Shown piece after piece: positions 34,611 to 45,576 of a stretch of 64,000 bases of DNA (position 1 is its first letter; each line of letters begins with the position of its first letter). The stretch lies in NCBI GenBank assembly GCA_030015575.1, contig JASDDO010000024.1, forward strand, positions 44,788,114 through 44,852,113, read 5' to 3'. A model generated the notes under the pieces. It was not told the origin of the DNA. It worked only from the letters and a program-made list of their open reading frames with translations, and searched no databases. The stretch comes from Agapanthus africanus (taxonomy: Eukaryota; Streptophyta; Magnoliopsida; Asparagales; Amaryllidaceae). The position numbers were made by a program, and so were the translations under genes.

Positions 34611-34789
34611 CACTGGTTTCTTCGAAGTTGGGATGAACCGTCGAGATTTGGCTTCGTTTTCTGGCGGAGCCTGTTGGGAAAGTATGGTTCCCTCTTTGTT
34701 TGCGCCCTTGGATTGTATACAGGGATCGATGTGATCTCAACTGTAGGGCCAAAGTTTTATCATCATTTTTTTTGTTTTATTTCCGCGAT

Positions 34790-35000
34790 ACTCTATCATT
34801 TCAGCTTTTATATCGCGAAGGTCGCGATTACCCAATCATTTCGGCTATTTTTCGCCGTGCCCAATCATTTCGGCTGTTTATTTTATTTTTACTCGCTGCT
34901 TTTTATTGCGAGTTGCCCAATCATTTCGGCTATTTTGCATGCATACATTTTTACTTGCTGCTTTTTATTGCAAGTTGCCCCATCATTTCGGCTATTTCGT
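34790..35000. repeat. Scattered CAATCATTTCGGCTATTTT repeats
   Basis: Five copies of a ~20-bp motif, with TTTTTACT(C/T)GCTGCTTTTTATTG duplicated between them. Non-coding spacer of TAT-1. Confidence 0.8.
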
Positions 35001-35169
35001 ATGCATGTGCGGCCTACTGGCCTTTCGCCGTAAACCTGAAATTAGACACCGATTTCGGCATCAGCACCGCTACAACTGGGATATTACCAGGAGCAAATCA
35101 TCATTTGCCTCTGTCGATGTCGACCAAAGGTGGCTTAGCGAACAGGGTTAAGGTCCTGTCGACTAAGGC

Positions 35170-35690
35170 TTTTGACTTCTTGAGCCGTAAGGGTCTCACA
35201 AAGTTATTTCTCCCTACAAGTCGTGAGGATCTTGTAGGTGTATTTTCTCATTAGGAATCGTGAAGATTCCTAAGTGTGTGTTCCTCTGTAAGTCGTAAGG
35301 ATCCTACAAGAGGGTTTCCCCCTTGTAAATCGAGAGGACCTACAAGGGTTGTCTATCATGCATACATATCCCCAGTCACGGATGGGACTTGGTTAGAGAA
35401 ATGTTTATTCGCGCCCGTGGATTGTATATAAGGGCCAGTATTGAGCCACTTGTAGGGCAATATTGGAAGTTGTGGGGGTTTCTTAAGCACAGGTTTAGGT
35501 CTCTGTAACTTAAGACTTTCAAATCTTATGAGCCGTGAGGGTCCCATAAGAGAGTTCTCCTTACGAGTCGTGAGGATCTCGCAAGTGTATTTTCTTCTTA
35601 GGAATCGTGGGGATTCCTAAGTATGTTTCTCCCTTGTGAGTCGTAAGGATCTCACGCGGGTAGGAGTCGAGAGGACCCTATAAGTGTCTT
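35170..35690. repeat. Hairpin array, second block (about 36-bp period)
   Basis: Two runs (35175-35350 and 35520-35690) of about ten units. Perfect stems: CCTACAAG 35213-35220 with 35231-35238; TTAGGAATC 35251-35259 with 35265-35273; CCCTTGTA 35320-35327 with 35341-35348; CTTAGGAATC 35597-35606 with 35612-35621. Loops keep the TCGTGAGGA/TCGAGAGGA theme. Between the runs (35350-35520) is plain spacer. Confidence 0.82.
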
Positions 35691-35692
35691 TT

Positions 35693-36003
35693 AACGAGGT
35701 TGCGCCCTTTCGGGTTTTCACAAACACTCGCCGGTAGTCCTGCTGTTTTTACTCACGGAGCCCTTTCGGGTTTTCATCCTTGCCCATTTTGCTTATGAAC
35801 ATACCGTTTTTTTTTTATTCTTTTTACATTTTTCTTCCTTTTTTTTTTACGAGGTCGCGCCCTTTCGGGTTTTCACGAGCACTCGCCGGTAGTCCTGCTG
35901 TTTTTACTCACGGAGCCCTTTCGGGTTTTCATCCGTGCCCATTTTGCTTATGGACATACCGTTTTTTTTATTATGTATTTTTTTATTTTTTTTATTCATC
36001 TCG
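35693..36003. repeat. 155-bp tandem duplication
   Basis: Copies begin ACGAGGTTGCGCCC at 35693 and ACGAGGTCGCGCCC at 35848. Each holds two CCCTTTCGGGTTTTCA motifs with a small CCCTTTCGGG hairpin. After it come two of the LTR-type 27-bp repeats (36028-36083). Confidence 0.88.
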
Positions 36004-36175
36004 TCAGCCTAAGGATGCTGCGGTAGTAGTTTAAGGACGTTTCGGTCCGTCATTAGTTTAAGGACGTTTCGGTCCGTCATTAAGAAGGATGGCTACTGCT
36101 TATAAAGCTTGAGCTTAGGAAGATAGCGAGTGGACATAGTCATCGTCATCTATCATTGACCTAGGCTGTGGTTCA

Positions 36176-37387
36176 TTAAGCGTGGTATTTCTTTAGGAAG
36201 CGACCGTTTATTGGCCTGTAAGGCCTTTCACCGTGCATATCCATGAGTAGATAGGCTCCACCCTGGTAGACCTTGTCTATGATGTACAGGCCTTCATAGT
36301 TTGGCTCGAATTTTCCCCGCTTGGCGCGATTGGGGATCATAGGCCTTTTGACCACTAGCACGAGCTCGCCTTGGCGGAATGTCCTCGGTCGGGTCAATCT
36401 TTCATATGAGCGCGTCATCTTTGCTTTATAAGCTTCCAGATTTTACTGCGCTATGAGCCGCGTTTCTTTAAGGGCATCAAGCTCCTCAAGCCGAAGGTTA
36501 GCATTTTCTTCGTTCGTCAACTCATAGTGGACTGCCACTCATAAAGATGGTAGCTCTATCTCGAGGGGAAGTACTGCTTCCGTACCGAATATCAACGCGT
36601 ACGGCGTTGTGTTCGTGGCTTTCTTGAACGCAGTTCGATACGCCCAGAGAGCTTCTTGTAGTCTCTCATGCCAGTCTTTCTTATTTCGGGACACCGTCTT
36701 TTTCATGATCTTCGCCAGGGACTTGTTGAAGGCCTCGGCTAGACTATTAGCTCGCGGATTGTAAACTGAAGAATATCTCCAGTCTATATTATGCTGCTGT
36801 GCGAAGCGACCGATCTTGTGGCTTCTGTAGGCTGGCCCGTTATTGGAGATGATCCGTCTTGGCGTTCCAAACCGATATATGACGTGCGTCTTGAAGAAAT
36901 GGAGGATATTATCCATCTTCACTTCCCTCAATGATACTGCTTCTGCCCATTTGGATAAGTAATCAGTCGTCGCCAGGATAAAACGATGTCCTCTAGACGA
37001 TGCTGGTTCGATGGGGCCGACTATGTCAGTTCCCCACATCTCGAACGGCCAGCTAGCCACCGTTGGATGTAATGGATTTGGATGTTGGTGGATGAAGTCC
37101 CCATGGATTTGGCATGAGTGGCATTGCTTCGCATATTCGAGGCAGTCCTGAATCATCGTGGGCCAGTAGTAGCCCATTCATTTGATCTTCAACTTCATCT
37201 TCGGGCCCGCTTGATGAGAACCACAGAGTCCGTCATGAACTTCCTGAACGACCCTTTCCGCTTCGTCAGGCCCTAGGCATCTCAGCCACAGAGAATCAAA
37301 CGACCTCTTGTATAGAGTATCTTTGATGAAGGCGAAAGACAGAGCTCGTTTCATGAGCTGATGTCTTGTGGACGCATCTTCGGGCAT
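36176..37387 (-). pseudogene. TAT-1 integrase
   Basis: N-terminal HHCC zinc region (HDGLCGSHQ..., then QCHSC; a TGA at 37178-37180 lies between them). The core follows from 37177: the first catalytic Asp is in WGTDIVGP (residue 51 counted from 37177), the second is changed to Asn in IISNNGPAY (residue 112), and Glu is kept in LAEAFNK (residue 148), keeping the DX35E spacing. Further stops at 36539 and near 36446. The C-terminal GPY/F-like module (KFEPNYEGLYIIDKVYQGGAYLL...FLKKYHA) ends at 36176. No chromodomain, as expected for Tat. The Asp-to-Asn change alone would inactivate it. Confidence 0.9.
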
Positions 37388-38230
37388 TCGATGGGACTTA
37401 AAGTAGTCTACGAAGACTTCCCACCAGTCCTCAGCCTTTTCTCGTTCTTTTATTTGTAAGGTCGTCTGCTCAGTCGCTCCCTTTTCCTCGGATGATTCCG
37501 GAGGTATTTATGCTGGGGCAAGCACCCGACGGCTTTGTACCACGATTCTAACGTCATCGAGGTTCTCGTCAGCCAGTTCTTTAGCAAGTTTGGCCAACGC
37601 GTCTGCTTTGCTATTTTCCGCGCGCGGTATGCTTTCCAAAGTATAGGAGGGAATTTGGGTCAACAGTTGTTCCACCTTTTCACCGTACTTCACCAACTCC
37701 GGTTTTCACGTTTGGTAGTCGCCGTTTACTTGACTAACGACCAGTTGAGAATCTCCGTATATGAGGAGGTTTTCAATTCCCATGTCAATGGCGATCTCGA
37801 GGCCTGCTATCAAAGCTTCATATTCGGCTTCATTGTTTGTCCTCGGCTCTGTTAGGGAGAAAGCAAAGCGCATTATCCCTCCTTGTGGAGTTACAAAGAT
37901 GAGTCCTACCCCCGATTTGATCATTGGCGTACTTTGTTTGCGCTTCTTCATGGAAGACGCTCCATCGAAATAAAGCTCCCATTGGGTATCACCACCGTCG
38001 ATCGCGTCAAACGCATGTTCGTCTGGCAAATCGCAATTCAGAGGAGAATCGGCAGGTATCGGGTGCTCAGCAAGGAAGTCGGCGATGGCCTGGCCTTTCA
38101 CTGCCTTGAGAGGTTGATACGTTATCGAGAACTCCATCAAGAGCAGAGCCCATTTAGCGAGTCGACCTGTCAATATGGCCTTCGACATCAAATATTTAAG
38201 GGTGCACCTTCGATATGAGACGAACTTCAT
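37388..38230 (-). pseudogene. TAT-1 RNase H end, second (archaeal-type) RNase H and linker
   Basis: After a frameshift near 38225 the end of the RT-linked RNase H (GRLAKWALLL) is followed by a connecting stretch and a second RNase H domain: WELYFDGAS (Asp), TNNEAEYEALIAGL (Glu), LLIYGDSQLVV (Asp), all catalytic acids kept. This duplicated RNase H marks the Tat lineage. Stops: TGA at 37706-37708 (Cys in TAT-2) and TAA at 37508-37510 (Glu in TAT-2). The linker to integrase (37388-37507) is frameshifted. Confidence 0.88.
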
Positions 38231-39596
38231 GTGCCAATGCGTAGTGCCTGAGCTTTGTTATCGCGAAGATCAACGCCAGGCAGTGTTTTTCAATGGGAGA
38301 GTAGTTGCTTTCTGCCCCCAGAAGAACTCGACTTAAATAGTAGAGTGCTCTTTCTTTCCCCTGGTCGTTCTCTTACACCCATAACGCGCCTAAAGAACCT
38401 TCGAGGGCGGTTGTATAAAGAATGATGGGCTTTCCCTTGACCGGAGCAGCCAACACTGGCGGGTTCTGCAGGTACTGTTTAATTTCGTCCAGCGCGCCCT
38501 GGCATTTTTGATTCCAGACGAATGGAGTTCCCTTCTTCATCAGGTGGTTGTAAGGACGACACTTGCCTGAAAGATTGGCTATAAATCTCCGTATGTATGC
38601 AAACTTCCCTTGGAGAGACCGCAACTGTTTGAGGGTTCTCAGCGGAGGCATTTCCATGACCGCCTTGATCTTAGACGGATCTATTTCAATACCTCGGTGC
38701 CGGACGATGAATCCCAGGAATTTGCCCGAGGAAACTCCGAATGCACACTTGAGCGGGTTCATCTTCAAGTTGTATTGTCGAAGGCGTTGAAACACGGTCT
38801 TCAAATGCTCGAGATGTTCATCGTATGATTTGCTCTTAACCACGAGATCGTCGATATAGCATTCGACGATTTCGTGTATAAGGTCATCGAAGATCATCGT
38901 CATGGCTCTCTGATAAGTAGCACTGGCGTTCTTTAAACCGAAGGGCATTACCTTGTAACAAAATATTCCCAAAGGGGTCCGGAAAGCGGTATGCTTCTGG
39001 TCTTCGGGATGCATCTTTATCTGATTATACCCTGATGAGCCGTCCATGAAGGAGAAAACCTCATGAGTGGACGTATTGTCTATCATCAGTTTGGTGACTG
39101 GCACCGGGAAATCATCCTTCGGGAAGGCTTTATTCAGATCCCGAAAGTCCACGCATATACGCACCGTCCCATTTTTCTTCATTACCGGGACGATGTTGGC
39201 AATCCATTCAGGATATTGAACCTCCTGGATAAAGCCAGAGTCGATTAGCTTCTTGACCTTGGCGTTGATGCTCATCTCAAGTTCGAGCCGCATTCTCCTC
39301 GGCGCCTGTTTTACTGTCTTGACGTCCGGGGATATCGCCAATTTGTGCACAGCAACTTCTGGATCTAGTCCTGGCATTTCGGAATAGTTCCATGCGAAGC
39401 AATCTCTATGCTGTACAAGGACGTCTTTTAACGCAGCCACCCTTTCTTCAGATAGCAGCTCGCTGACAAATGTCGGTCGCGGGTCGTTTAGCGTCCCCAA
39501 CTCAATTTTCTTGAGGTTATCTGCGGTAGTATGTATTCCATCTTCTAGTTCTTTCGGAGCTGGTGGAAGTTCTGAGATCACCTCATCATTGCTGTT
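38231..39596 (-). pseudogene. TAT-1 reverse transcriptase and RNase H
   Basis: 402 open codons (39581-38373) cover the whole RT: VDFRDLNKAFPKDDFP, the first catalytic Asp in FSFMDGSSGYNQ (residue 180), MPFGLKNASATYQ, and YIDDLVV (residues 242-245), so all three Asp are present. Then comes the connection and the start of RNase H. A TAA at 38373-38375 (Gln in intact relatives) interrupts RNase H, which continues in the same frame (ALYYLSR...) to the frameshift near 38225. Gag-pro lies upstream in the same frame, separated by one TAG at 39597-39599. Confidence 0.92.
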
Positions 39597-42500
39597 CTAG
39601 AAGCACCAGGGAAGATTATATATGTTTTCAGGCTCTTCTTTTACTATTGTTATCATGCAACAAGTGCGAATCCGCTTCCAATCCCAATGTGGGACTGGTT
39701 TTTCTTCCATAGCCTTTGGTTCGTGCCTCTGTGGCGGCGCTACCCTCCACTTATCAGACAAAGCGAACTTGCCAAGCTGATACTGATCATCAACCCAATT
39801 CTTGAAGGTGAAGCAGTCCTCGAGAGGGTGCCTTATCACTCGGTGATAAGGGCAATAACCCGGGTGAGAGACTTCGCCTGCTTTTTCGGGGTACTTAGAC
39901 TCCGGCAGTGTAAGCATCTGATGTTTTAAAGCGAGGTCGAGTATTTTCTTCGTCTTGTCTTGAGGAAAAGAGTACGCTCGACCTATTTTTCTCATAAGGG
40001 ATAGATCGGAACCTCTTGATTTTCGTTCGCGTGGCCTCTTAGCCCCGCTTCGTTGTTGTTGAGCGCCTTTTTCGCGTTTCGACTTGTTTCTGCCTCTGCA
40101 TCGAGCCTTTTTTATAACAGGTTGACAAGGAGCGGCATTTTCATCTTTCACGGCCTGTTGGAGGAGGCGTTGCGTTTTGGCTTTCTCGTAGATGGCCATT
40201 TCGCGGTTATGGTCGTCTCGGACTTTTTGACTAGCTTCCCTTATAATCCTATCCATTTGTTCTTCGAACGACGGACTGGGCACTTTTGCATCAGGAACTT
40301 TTACTGGTTCAGGATTAATGTCTTCCCATTGAGCATCCGCTTCTTTATCAAAGTCATACACGACGTGGCAGCCGTGTAGTAACTCTCGTTTCTTTGATCG
40401 GATGTATCGAAGCCCTTTTGTTTCCATTCTCCCATTAGGCAGCTTGCGTTGAGTCCAAGGAACATTCCAGACTTTGTCATAGAACTTGGCCTTTCGAACG
40501 GTTTGCTTGAAGGATATCCCCTGGCGCTTCAGTAGCCTCTTCAAGCCTTCTGTATAATATCTGGGGAGGCGAATGGGCTGAAGCCTGTCAAGCGTAGGAT
40601 CCGCACCATGCCAGATTTCTTTCTCCACTCTGGTTTCTTCAGAGCGGTAGAATAGAATTGCTTTTTCGCCTTCTCGTCTGGGAGGGATATAGAACGTTTG
40701 CAGCTCTTCTACATTGTAAATATCAAGTGCATCCAGTTCTTTACGGTGTTTAAGCGGCACCATGGCGACTTGTAGACTTTGCTCTTCGTTAACGGACGTT
40801 CGTATTGAAGGCCGAGCAGAGAATATAGCATGGACTTCATCTTCCGAGTCACTACCAAAGATCAACGTAGGAGTAGATGGTCCCGGCTTGTTGTATTGGG
40901 ACGGGCCCGAATAAACTATCTCCTCTTCCTCTTCGGTATCACTGCCGAAGACAGGGATGGTAGCGTTAGTTTTATTCTCCGGCTTGTTACACCTTTCCGG
41001 GTCTTCAAAATTCGGCAAGAAGTATTTGGCATCTTCATATTTGCGGACTTCGTTTACGGAAAACGGATTCAGTTCTCCCGTTACGGTATACTCGAGACCA
41101 TCCCTAAAATATTTCATACACTGATGCTGTGTAGAAGGGATGATGTTGTACTCGTGTAACCATGGTCGGCCGAGCAAAGCGTTGTAGCATGTCTTGGCAT
41201 CTATGACATGGAATTTAATGTCCGTGACGAGCAGCCCAAAGCGTAGCGTCAGTATCACAGATCCAAGAGTCTTTGATGATTTGGAGTCGAACCCGGAGAT
41301 GGTGATCTTGTCCCGAGCAAGGTGCTGGACGCTCATGCAGATTTCCTTCAACACCCACACGTTAAGGAGATTAACAGAAGATCCGTTATCGATCAGGATT
41401 TTGCCTATCTTTATATCCTGGCAGTATCCTGAGACGTAGAGAGGGCGATTGTGTTCGCACGTCCCAAGGAGAAGGTCTTCATCACCAAAAGTGACATCTG
41501 CCGTGTGCACTTCCTCCAATTCATCCTTCATCTTTTCTTCGGCCAGGAAAGCTTGGAACTGCTCCGGGTCCTGTAGTGCCTTAATTAACGAATCTCTCGC
41601 CTCCTTTGATAGTAAAAGGGCGTTAAGAATGCTGAGCTGCGAGGGTAGCTTCCTCAGATGCGCTAAGACGTTGTAATCCATCTTATTTTTCTTTGGCGGG
41701 TCTTTGGCAGTTAGTTCTTCCATGACTTGGTCATCTAGGGCGATGTCCTCAGAGACCTTTTCTTTCCCTTTATGTTTTTTGTTTGGGGGTCCGAGATTCT
41801 TTCCGGGCAGCGTGCGATTACGCAACCGGATATTCTCATAAATCTTCGGTTCTTCTTCTTTTCCCGAAATGGATTCTTTAAAGAGGGGGCTAAGAGCCAG
41901 CTCCTCGTCGGAATCGCTCCCAAATGTGAGCACCTGTGATCCTCCGGCATTGACCATGCGACAATTGCCGGTAGTTCTGTTAAGCCCTTCGGTCCTACCG
42001 TTCTGCTCTCGGCGGGTCTTGCGCTTTTCCCGCTTAAAATGCTGCCGGTGAGCAATGTATCCTTGCCACCATCTATCGAAAGTTTTGCACTCTTGAGTGG
42101 GGTGCGAAACCTTCTGATGATATAAGCAATAAGAGGGGTGCATTTCCGCTTCACCAGTAACGCTTCCCTCGGAGGATGGTAGCTTCATACCCATTGACAC
42201 GGCTTTAGAAAACCTCTTCCTCATCTTGAATTTGATTTTATCCGCAGTGAGTGTACTTTGCTCCAACGGGAGTATCTTAATTCTTTCATCAAGGCGCCGG
42301 CGTTTGACCCTTTCGAATATGACCGCCTCGCGCTCCCGATCAGCTTTGCTATTTAAGAGAGCTTCATTAAGAAATGCGTCAATTACTTCATCCGATGGCT
42401 CCAAAATTTTTGGTTCAGGATCTGCCCCCAGCTTTTCAGTACAAGGAGTCTCCTCATCGTTCATGAGCGAATGAGAAATCATATGACAGCTCGCCACATA

Positions 42501-43685
42501 TTCCTCGAATTCATCCGACGAACTATCTCCCTCATCTTCCTCTTGAAAGACGTGGTTGAGGAACTCTTGGAATGTAATGGGAGTCCGTGCCTTCTGGTTG
42601 TATTCCTCCAGCGCGTCAATTTGTTTTTGCAAGTCCGTGCGCTTGTCGCCAGGCTTCACGGGCTTCTTTGACTTCTTTTTCTTCTTCTTTGAAGACTTCG
42701 ACGGCTGGTTATGAATGCTTGGGCCACCTCCATCGATCTTTTGAGTTGGACGAGGCTTCAACACCCCTTCAATGATCTGCGGCTCCAACGGGTTCTTCCA
42801 CTTGATCGCTGGGCATGTTTGAAGATCATTTAGCATCCTCTTCATCTTGGCCGATAAAACAACCTCCCAAGGAGCTTCTTCAACGACAAAGCATATTGCC
42901 CCCGGCGTACTCATTCCCTTAGAGGTGTGGGGCTGCGGTGGATTCACCTTCCATTTGTCGGACAATGCGAACTTGCCCTGTCGGTACTGGTCTTCAAGCC
43001 AATTTTTGAAGACATAGCAATCTTCGATCGGATGACCCAGTACTCGATGATAAGGACAGTAGTTGGGCTCATTGACATCATTTGGTTGCGACGGACGTTT
43101 TGGATCCGGAAGATTTATGAGTCGGTTGCGCAACGCCAGCTCAAATAACCTTCTCGTTTTATCTCGGGGAAACGAGTAAGGACGTCCTATCCTCTGCTCA
43201 AGGGCCACGTACGGGCGCATATTATCTTGACGAACGACTGGTTTCGAGTTGCTCGGCTGTTGCTGAGCATTAGCAACAACGATCGCTTTCCCCTTCCCCT
43301 TCTCATTTCGGGAGTCCGGCTTGGGAAGAGGGGGTTTATGGCCCATCTGATCCATTTGTGCTAGCTTGTCAATCAAGGCCTGGAAGGTAGTCGGCTTGAA
43401 AAACATCATAAATTGTGAGATGGTTGCTTGCGGATTGAGGGTTCCCACAAACATTCCCACTGCGGGAGCTTCTTCTATGCGCTGCTCGCATTTTGACCAT
43501 AAATTACGCCACCGTATAGCATATTGAACCCATGTCTCGCCTGGCTTTACCCTGGCGTTAATCAGTGTCGTCATTGGGGTGCGTTCACTGGCGCTTGCAA
43601 AACGCTGAGTAAACAACAGCTCCATCTCCGCGAAGGTCTTGATAGAGTCGTTCGGGAGTTCAGAGTACCACTCGAACGCCGTATC
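39597..43685 (-). pseudogene. TAT-1 gag C-terminal part and protease
   Basis: 1342 open codons (43625-39597) plus 20 before the ATG. Order: end of capsid (residues 1-95), first module with zinc-binding C-X2-H...H-X4-C (145-233; Cys190-Cys203), Lys-rich stretch (310-330), a second Cys/His cluster (500-513), protease with ILIDNGSSVNLL active site (743-754) and LLGRPWLHE (817-825), acidic FGSD motifs (567, 892, 922), a long linker, then a second copy of the first module (1213-1302; Cys1258-Cys1271) just before the stop TAG. The linker and module copy between protease and RT are unusual. The same frame continues into RT after the single TAG. Confidence 0.88.
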
Positions 43686-45425
43686 TTATAAACTTCCAAC
43701 AAACTGGCGAAGCAAAAGCTTGTCATCACCGCCGGTGTTGCCGCAGAGTGCCCTGAACTGGGCAACATGCTGGTGGGGATTGCCTGTCCCCTTGTAGACA
43801 TGGAACTTGGGAATTGTGTATCCTGGCGGGTACTTGATCTGGTCGTACCAACTCGGATACGGCCGTCCTGTTTTTACGACCTGGCCGGCTGCTTCAGTCG
43901 CATGATGAACCCGTATTTGCTGGGCTATGTACTCGTCTAAGTCAGCCTTGGAGATTGTTTCCTCCTTAGCCGTTGATAAAGCTGGCGGAGGATTCGACGT
44001 TTCTCCCCTATCATCCTCAAGGATGATCGGGGGATCTTCGGCTGGGGGATCTTGCTGGATCATCATCCCTACCATGTCTTGGAACAGGAGGCTCATACGC
44101 TTTATGTTGGCTGCTTGTTCAGCAGCCTCTTTATCCTTCTTCTCCAATATTCGACGAAGGAATTCGGCGTCGGTTTCTTGCTCTTGGCGTTCATCCGAGG
44201 ACGTTTCAGGGTTTTCTTTTGGCCCAGTAAGTGCGGCCATAGTGTTCATCATCTCTTGGAGCTTCTGCTGCTGCTCCTGCGCTTTGGTCATCGATCGCGT
44301 GAGCGGTCTATGACCTGTTGATATGCGGCTGTCCTCTTTACCAGACGCCATATAGACGGTATGAACTACCATGCCCCCAGACCTAGGGCGTTTGGGTTCA
44401 CCACCTTTGGCATTTGCCGCGGGTGCGGGGGTTTTCTCCGGCCTCCTTCTTTTGTGGGTCGTCGAAGTTGGAGGGGCCGTCGTTGTGGGCACCCAGGCGG
44501 TGGTCGTCCTCTGCTGTTTGTCCGGACGTTTCTTTTCTTCTTGCATCTTCGCCTTTTTCTGTTGACGAGAATGCTCTAGGTCAATTACGGAGTCTTGAAC
44601 CCTCCGCCAAACCTTGTATATTTTTTAGGACAGCCGTTGAGGGGGCTGCTTCTGCTCCGTTTCTGGAACTCTCTCCGCAGGTGGAGGAGATCTTTTCAGT
44701 GTAGCGGTTGGGGAGTTCTTACGTACCCTCCTCAGCAGTTCGAAGCTGTTCCCAGTTGGAACAGCAGCGTTGACTTCCACCACTGGAGCAGGTGGAGTTA
44801 ACCCTGAGGGGGAGTTGCCCCCTGCCTTCCTTACTCGTCGCCAATGGCGACGTCGAGCATGACGAGCCGTTGGGACTGGCTCGGAGATAGAGACGGCTTC
44901 TTTTTGCCCCCTTTCCGGATGAGGCGTCGTTGGTGTTAACCTCTTAAAGACTGAGGTTGTCCTTTGAGGGGTGATATTCAATTTGTCAAAGACAGATCCT
45001 CGAGTAGGGGCAGGAGCAGGAATCGTCAGTCTTGAAAAGACTGACTCTTTGACAGGGGAAGCCGCCTTGACGACTTCTGGAGCAGCAGTTATGGCCTTCC
45101 TTGGGACAACCAATTTAGAGTTCTGATCCAGCCTGACGAAAACAGAGGCTGTTGGTTTGGTAGTGGGCGACCCGTTGACAGGGGCCGTCGTAGCAGTGAG
45201 CCGGTCGAAGACCGACTTCTTGTTCGCTTCTGGTGCAGGTGTTGGCATAGAGAAGCCTGTAGGTAGGATCTTGGTCCCGAAAAACAGGCCGGTGGTGGCC
45301 TGGGTCTCTTGTTCTACCAGCAGAGCGAGGAAGGAGGCCGCTTGGGGCCCATATGCTACACCTCCAGGTGAGGTGGAGCGTCCGTTGCAGTGGCACTTCG
45401 AGCAGTTGGAGCAGTTAGAGGCCAT
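43686..45425 (-). pseudogene. TAT-1 gag N-terminal part
   Basis: Starts MASNCSNCSKCHCNG at 45425, 152 bp after the LTR. The first 266 codons carry five SVFxRL/SVFDKL motifs (residues 71-163) in a Pro/Thr-rich chain. An in-frame TAA (44625-44627) follows, then basic residues, an acidic and Gln-rich coiled-coil part and the capsid start (YDQIKYPPGYTIPKFHVYKGTGNPHQHVAQF). A second TAA (43686-43688) lies inside capsid, right before DTAFEWYSELP. Both stops are in one continuous frame from 45425 to 39597, so the original was one long polyprotein. Confidence 0.85.
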
Positions 45426-45552
45426 TGATGCTTGAGTTCTGCGTCAGAAAAAAGACCAAATCTTAGTAACTTGAAAATCCAGAGGCAACCGTTAACAAAC
45501 CGCGATTGGTTCGCGAAGACGACACACGAAGTGTGGAGTGGAAAGAGGAAAA

Positions 45553-45571
45553 GGTCCCACCGGGCGTGCCA
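45553..45571 (-). other. TAT-1 primer binding site
   Basis: On the - strand TGGCACGCCCGGTGGGACC, five bases (GATTC) after the LTR end. It starts with TGG, as needed to pair with a tRNA CCA end. I cannot name the tRNA with confidence. Confidence 0.65.
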
Positions 45572-45576
45572 GAATC

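Noticed and set aside
34203..35033. 276-codon + strand frame as a gene
   Set aside because: First half is the 132-bp minisatellite in frame, second half is spacer; no start context or conserved domain.
33220..35690. CRISPR-like array from regularly spaced repeats
   Set aside because: The units are plant retrotransposon sequence with constant loops and variable paired arms; there are no direct repeats with unique spacers and no cas genes.
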